64,000 nucleotides of DNA from DASXMT01 sp035552655. GTDB lineage: Bacteria > Actinomycetota > Acidimicrobiia > Acidimicrobiales > RAAP-2. The notes under the pieces are model-generated. The model worked only from the letters and a program-made list of their open reading frames with translations, did no database searches and was not told the origin of the DNA. Location: positions 12,269 to 76,268 of the forward strand of contig DASZLD010000202.1 in assembly GCA_035552655.1 (NCBI GenBank). The letters are read 5' to 3'. Position 1 is the stretch's first letter. Every line of letters begins with the position of its first letter. Of the stretch, positions 61,219-64,000 are shown in pieces. A program made the position numbers and the translations under genes.

Positions 61219-61485
61219 TTACGACTCCTCGGGGATCTTGTCCCACCACTGGCACCACCACTCGGCTCCGACCAGGATCCGTAGCTTTTGGTGCCAGCAA
61301 TACGAGATCTCCTTGTACGGTTCCATGTAGTACCGGCAGTTTTCACACTTCTCTTCGCCTGAGGGATGGGCCCGCAAGACGGCGTTGTCGCCCAGGTGGC
61401 GCAACTCCATCGACAGCTTCTCGTCGATCTCTTTGGGTTCTGGCTCTGGAATGACGTAGTCGGACACGGGAGAAAGGTACCCCAT
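61219..61485 (-). CDS. Cys/Trp-rich small protein, possible metal or Fe-S site
   Basis: The 88-residue protein has CENCRYYMEPYKEISYCW followed by VGAEWWCQWWDKIPEES. The four Cys (CxxC, then 12 residues, Cys, then 14 residues, Cys) plus Trp and His suggest zinc or a [4Fe-4S]-type cluster. It recalls HiPIP-like proteins but does not fit the HiPIP signature exactly. The start ATG at 61485 has weak signals. It lies 77 bp upstream of the TetR gene end region on the same strand. Confidence 0.55.
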   Translation of the reverse strand: MGYLSPVSDYVIPEPEPKEIDEKLSMELRHLGDNAVLRAHPSGEEKCENCRYYMEPYKEISYCWHQKLRILVGAEWWCQWWDKIPEES

Positions 61486-61825
61486 CCGGCAGATTCCATG
61501 GCGCGTCGGCTGCGGTCCAACCGCCGCACCTAGGCGTGCCTATGGACGTGCGTGGGCCATCAGGGGCAGGCGGCTCGGCAGCCGGAACAGGGTGCCGGCA
61601 AACTCCGCGCCGGGCCGGCGACGCCACGAGAGTAGGGTGAGGAGGTCAACTTCGGTTCGGCTCGACACGCGCTACCCGCGGGTCGCCGCTCGTTCGGCTG
61701 ACGGGCTCAACGATCGACCAGTACGTGCAGCAGTGGTCGGGGTCCAGACCATGAAAGGCGAGTTCAGCCCGCTCGGGCTGTACTTGCGGCACGTCCACCT
61801 GCTGGCACCGACCGAGAGGGACACC
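61486..61825 (+). other. 340-bp upstream region of the desaturase gene
   Basis: I see no convincing gene here. The desaturase frame is open from 61592 with an ATG at 61751 (MKGEFSP) as an alternative start, but the 61826 ATG has a better AGAGGG ribosome site. TAGGC, GT, GCCTA around 61533 is a small palindrome. The stretch should carry the promoters of the Cys-rich gene (leftward) and the desaturase (rightward). Confidence 0.4.
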
Positions 61826-62866
61826 ATGCGTACCACCATCCAGGCTCCTCCCCTCGCGCTGTCCAACCGCGAGGACTTCGCCGAGCTGTCCCGCCAGGTC
61901 CGCGACCGCGGATTGCTGGCCCGCCGGCAGGGCTACTACGCCATCAAGATCGCCGCCACCCTGGGAGCCCTGGCCGTCGTGTTCGCCGCAGTCATCATGG
62001 TCGGGGACAGCTGGTGGAACCTGGCCGTGGCCGTGGGGTTGGCCTTCGTCATGGTCCAGTTGGGGTTCATCGGCCACGACGCCGGGCACCGTCAGATTTC
62101 TGCCAACCGGCGGGACAACGACCTGATCGGGCTGGTCCACGCCAACCTGCTCACCGGGTTCAGCTTCGGCTGGTGGCTGACCAAGCACAATCGCCACCAC
62201 GCCCACACCCAACGCCCCGGGAAGGACCCCGACCTGGTCCCCGGGGCCATCGTCTACACGTCGGCCCAGGTGCACGAACGAGGACGGTTCGGCCAGACCT
62301 TCGCCCGCACGCAGGCTTTCATGCTGTTGCCCCTCATGTTTCTCGAGGCCCTCAACCTGCACGTGGCCAGCGTCCGGTCGCTGGTCGGACGCCGGGACCG
62401 TGGTGCGCTGCTCGAAGCCGGTTTGCTGGCTGTTCATGCCGGCATCTTCTTCGTGGCGCCGTTTTTGATCCTCTCCCCGGTGCGAGCGGTCGCCTTCATC
62501 GTCATCTCGCAGTCGTTGTTCGGCTTCTACCTCGGCGCCAGCTTCATCACCAACCACGTAGGCATGCCCACCATGGCCGCCACTGATGACCTGGGATTTC
62601 TGCGCCGCCAGGTGATCACCTCCCGCAACCTGTCCGGCCGGTACCTGACCGGCTTCGTCTTCGGAGGACTGGACACCCAGATCGAACACCATCTGTTCCC
62701 GGCTATGCCTCGGGCCAACCTGCGTCGAGCACGCGAACTGGTCCGTCCCTTCTGCGCCGAACGGCGGATCGCCTATGCGGAGGAGAGCCCATGGCGTGCC
62801 TTCCGCAACGTGCTCCACCATCTCCGGGCCACCGGCACCGGTGGGGCCATCCCCGCTATCGGCTGA
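61826..62866 (+). CDS. membrane fatty acid desaturase
   Basis: The 346-residue protein has the three His boxes of the PF00487 desaturases: GHDAGH, HNRHHAH and QIEHHLFPAMPR. QIEHH is typical of front-end or omega-3-like desaturases and of actinobacterial DesA-type enzymes. Hydrophobic segments lie at about 45-65, 68-85, 140-160 and 205-225. It should introduce a double bond into acyl chains bound to CoA or lipid, using a di-iron site and ferredoxin or flavoprotein electrons. No reductase gene is adjacent. Confidence 0.87.
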   Translation: MRTTIQAPPLALSNREDFAELSRQVRDRGLLARRQGYYAIKIAATLGALAVVFAAVIMVGDSWWNLAVAVGLAFVMVQLGFIGHDAGHRQISANRRDNDLIGLVHANLLTGFSFGWWLTKHNRHHAHTQRPGKDPDLVPGAIVYTSAQVHERGRFGQTFARTQAFMLLPLMFLEALNLHVASVRSLVGRRDRGALLEAGLLAVHAGIFFVAPFLILSPVRAVAFIVISQSLFGFYLGASFITNHVGMPTMAATDDLGFLRRQVITSRNLSGRYLTGFVFGGLDTQIEHHLFPAMPRANLRRARELVRPFCAERRIAYAEESPWRAFRNVLHHLRATGTGGAIPAIG

Positions 62867-62969
62867 CACGGACGGGTCACCCCTCTGCAGTCAACACACC
62901 TGGTCGGACCTGATGGACAGGCTCGGAAAGACTGACTGGGTCAGATCGGTCGGATAGCGTCACGGCTAC

Positions 62970-64000
62970 ATGTCCGCAACGGGGTGGGTGGGAGCGAGGT
63001 CAGGGACGGCCGGTCCGATGCCCGAGGGCGAACGCGACCGCGTCCTGTTGGTGGAGGATGACGCCGGCGACGCCTTGCTGGTGTGCGAGCAGCTGGCCGA
63101 GGCGGGACCCGAGTTCGAAGTGATCTCCGTCCGGACCCTCTCGGAGGCAGAAGAGGCGCTCACCTCGGCCACCGCGTGCGTATTGTTCGATCTGGGTCTG
63201 CCCGATGCCGAGGGCCTGGACGGGCTCCGGATGATGATCACCATGGCTCCCTCGGCGGCCGTGGTCGTCCTGACCGGGCTCATCGACCAGTCGAAGGGTC
63301 CCGAAGCGGTCGCCCTCGGGGCGGAGGACTACCTGGTCAAGGGACACGTCGACGGCGAAGCCCTGGCCCGATCGGTTCGGTACGCCATTGCCCGACGGCG
63401 AGGCGAGGAGGCCCTACGCCGGCTCAGCGAGGCGGAATTCCTGCGCTCGGAGAACACTCGGCTCGAGCGGGGGCTACTGCCCCGACCGCTGATCACCACG
63501 GGCCAGTTGCGATGGGCCACCCGCTACCAACCCGGAGGCGGCCGGGCTCTCCTGGGGGGCGATTTCTTCGACGGCATCGAGCTGCCCGACGGGACGGTGC
63601 GGATCGTCGTCGGTGACGTGTGCGGTCACGGCCCCGACGAAGCTGCCCTCGGCGTGGCCCTGCGGGTGGCGTGGCGGGCCCTGGTCCTCAGCGGGGTCGG
63701 CCCCGACGCCATCATGCCGGCATTGGAGCGCGTCCTGGCCACCGAGCGGTTGGACGAGCAGATCTTCGTGACCCTCTGCGACTTGACGCTCCACTCCGAC
63801 CTCACCGAAGCCCAGGTCCGTTTGGCCGGCCACCCAGCTCCCCTGCACCTCGCCGGAGCAGCGCCGAAGGACCTGTCCGTGCTCCATCGAGGCCCTCCGC
63901 TCGGCGTGGTCAGCGACGGATCGTGGAAGTCCAACCATGTCGATTTGGGTTCGGGATGGACGCTCCTCCTGTTTACCGACGGGATCATCGAGGGCCGCAC
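62970..64000 (+). CDS. receiver domain plus SpoIIE-type PP2C phosphatase (truncated by window end)
   Basis: The frame is open to the window end, so the gene is incomplete. ATG at 62970 or 63018 may start it. The receiver domain covers about residues 20-140: RVLLVEDDAGDA, CVLFDLGLPDA with the acceptor Asp, VVLTG, and DYLVKG with the conserved Lys. The helical linker is followed by a PP2C/SpoIIE domain: LLGGDFFDG, VGDVCGHGPDEAA, AGHPAPLHLAG and LLLFTDGIIEG. It should dephosphorylate anti-anti-sigma proteins in response to phosphorylation. Confidence 0.87.
   Translation, partial: MSATGWVGARSGTAGPMPEGERDRVLLVEDDAGDALLVCEQLAEAGPEFEVISVRTLSEAEEALTSATACVLFDLGLPDAEGLDGLRMMITMAPSAAVVVLTGLIDQSKGPEAVALGAEDYLVKGHVDGEALARSVRYAIARRRGEEALRRLSEAEFLRSENTRLERGLLPRPLITTGQLRWATRYQPGGGRALLGGDFFDGIELPDGTVRIVVGDVCGHGPDEAALGVALRVAWRALVLSGVGPDAIMPALERVLATERLDEQIFVTLCDLTLHSDLTEAQVRLAGHPAPLHLAGAAPKDLSVLHRGPPLGVVSDGSWKSNHVDLGSGWTLLLFTDGIIEGR

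Overview
The window is one contiguous stretch of very GC-rich, densely packed bacterial DNA. GTG and TTG starts are frequent, intergenic gaps are short, and many gene pairs overlap as ATGA or TGATG. The content points to an actinobacterium: a full mce lipid-import operon, F420-type luciferase-like and DDN-like oxidoreductases, a type I pantothenate kinase, an IdeR/DtxR-type iron box, an encapsulin with encapsulated ferritin, and many mycobacterial-style acyl-CoA and lipid-catabolism genes. Fused Liv transporter subunits and the general gene set would suit an Acidimicrobiia-like lineage, but that is an inference. I see no rRNA, tRNA, CRISPR array or insertion sequence.

Layout. 1-6.6 kb: the end of a flippase-like membrane protein, a small membrane protein, a phosphotransferase/lipocalin-like pair, a ClC channel, a K+ channel and an orphan solute-binding protein. 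6.6-16.6 kb (minus strand): a complete mce operon, in transcription order YrbEA, YrbEB, MceA to MceF and a Mce-associated membrane protein. Almost every junction between yrbEB and mceF is a 1-4 nt overlap. 17.0-19.3 kb (plus strand, divergent): an ECF sigma factor carrying a transmembrane segment and a long Pro/Ser/Thr-rich tail, followed by the MceG-type ATPase that should power the Mce importer. The 511-bp divergent region holds two perfect spaced palindromes. 19.5-26.7 kb: single genes including a sterol-desaturase-family protein, NRDE protein, CoaA, a SnoaL-like protein, alcohol dehydrogenase and LLM oxidoreductase, plus a possible small RNA ending in a strong terminator at 26.2 kb.

26.8-37.7 kb is a catabolic region: SDR plus aldehyde dehydrogenase, an alpha/beta hydrolase, a DUF427-TesB fusion, a hotdog protein, a phosphotriesterase-like lactonase, a Liv-type binding protein, an amidohydrolase, an AhpD-like protein and a DDN-like reductase. 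37.7-42.4 kb is a three-gene branched-chain-type importer in which both permeases and both ATPases are fused. 42.5-45.3 kb holds a TauD-type dioxygenase with its TetR regulator and a divergent MDR reductase, separated by a perfect 10-bp palindrome.

45.3-54.9 kb is the most distinctive part. It holds an encapsulated ferritin with a cargo-loading tail, the encapsulin shell, a translationally coupled 42-residue SFPASDPP microprotein that was easy to miss, and a DksA-like protein without zinc cysteines. After an aldo/keto reductase and EttA comes a three-domain cNMP/Trx-like/TrxR-like flavoprotein lacking its redox cysteines, paired with a UBP-type zinc finger protein. Then come a bacterioferritin and a bfd ferredoxin operon with an iron box in front. 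Two separate iron-storage systems therefore lie within about 7 kb. 54.9-64 kb returns to CoA, amidohydrolase, LLM (frameshifted), enoyl-CoA hydratase and bicupin genes, a 28-29 bp tandem repeat, a TetR gene, a Cys/Trp-rich small protein, a fatty acid desaturase and the start of a receiver-SpoIIE phosphatase cut by the window end.
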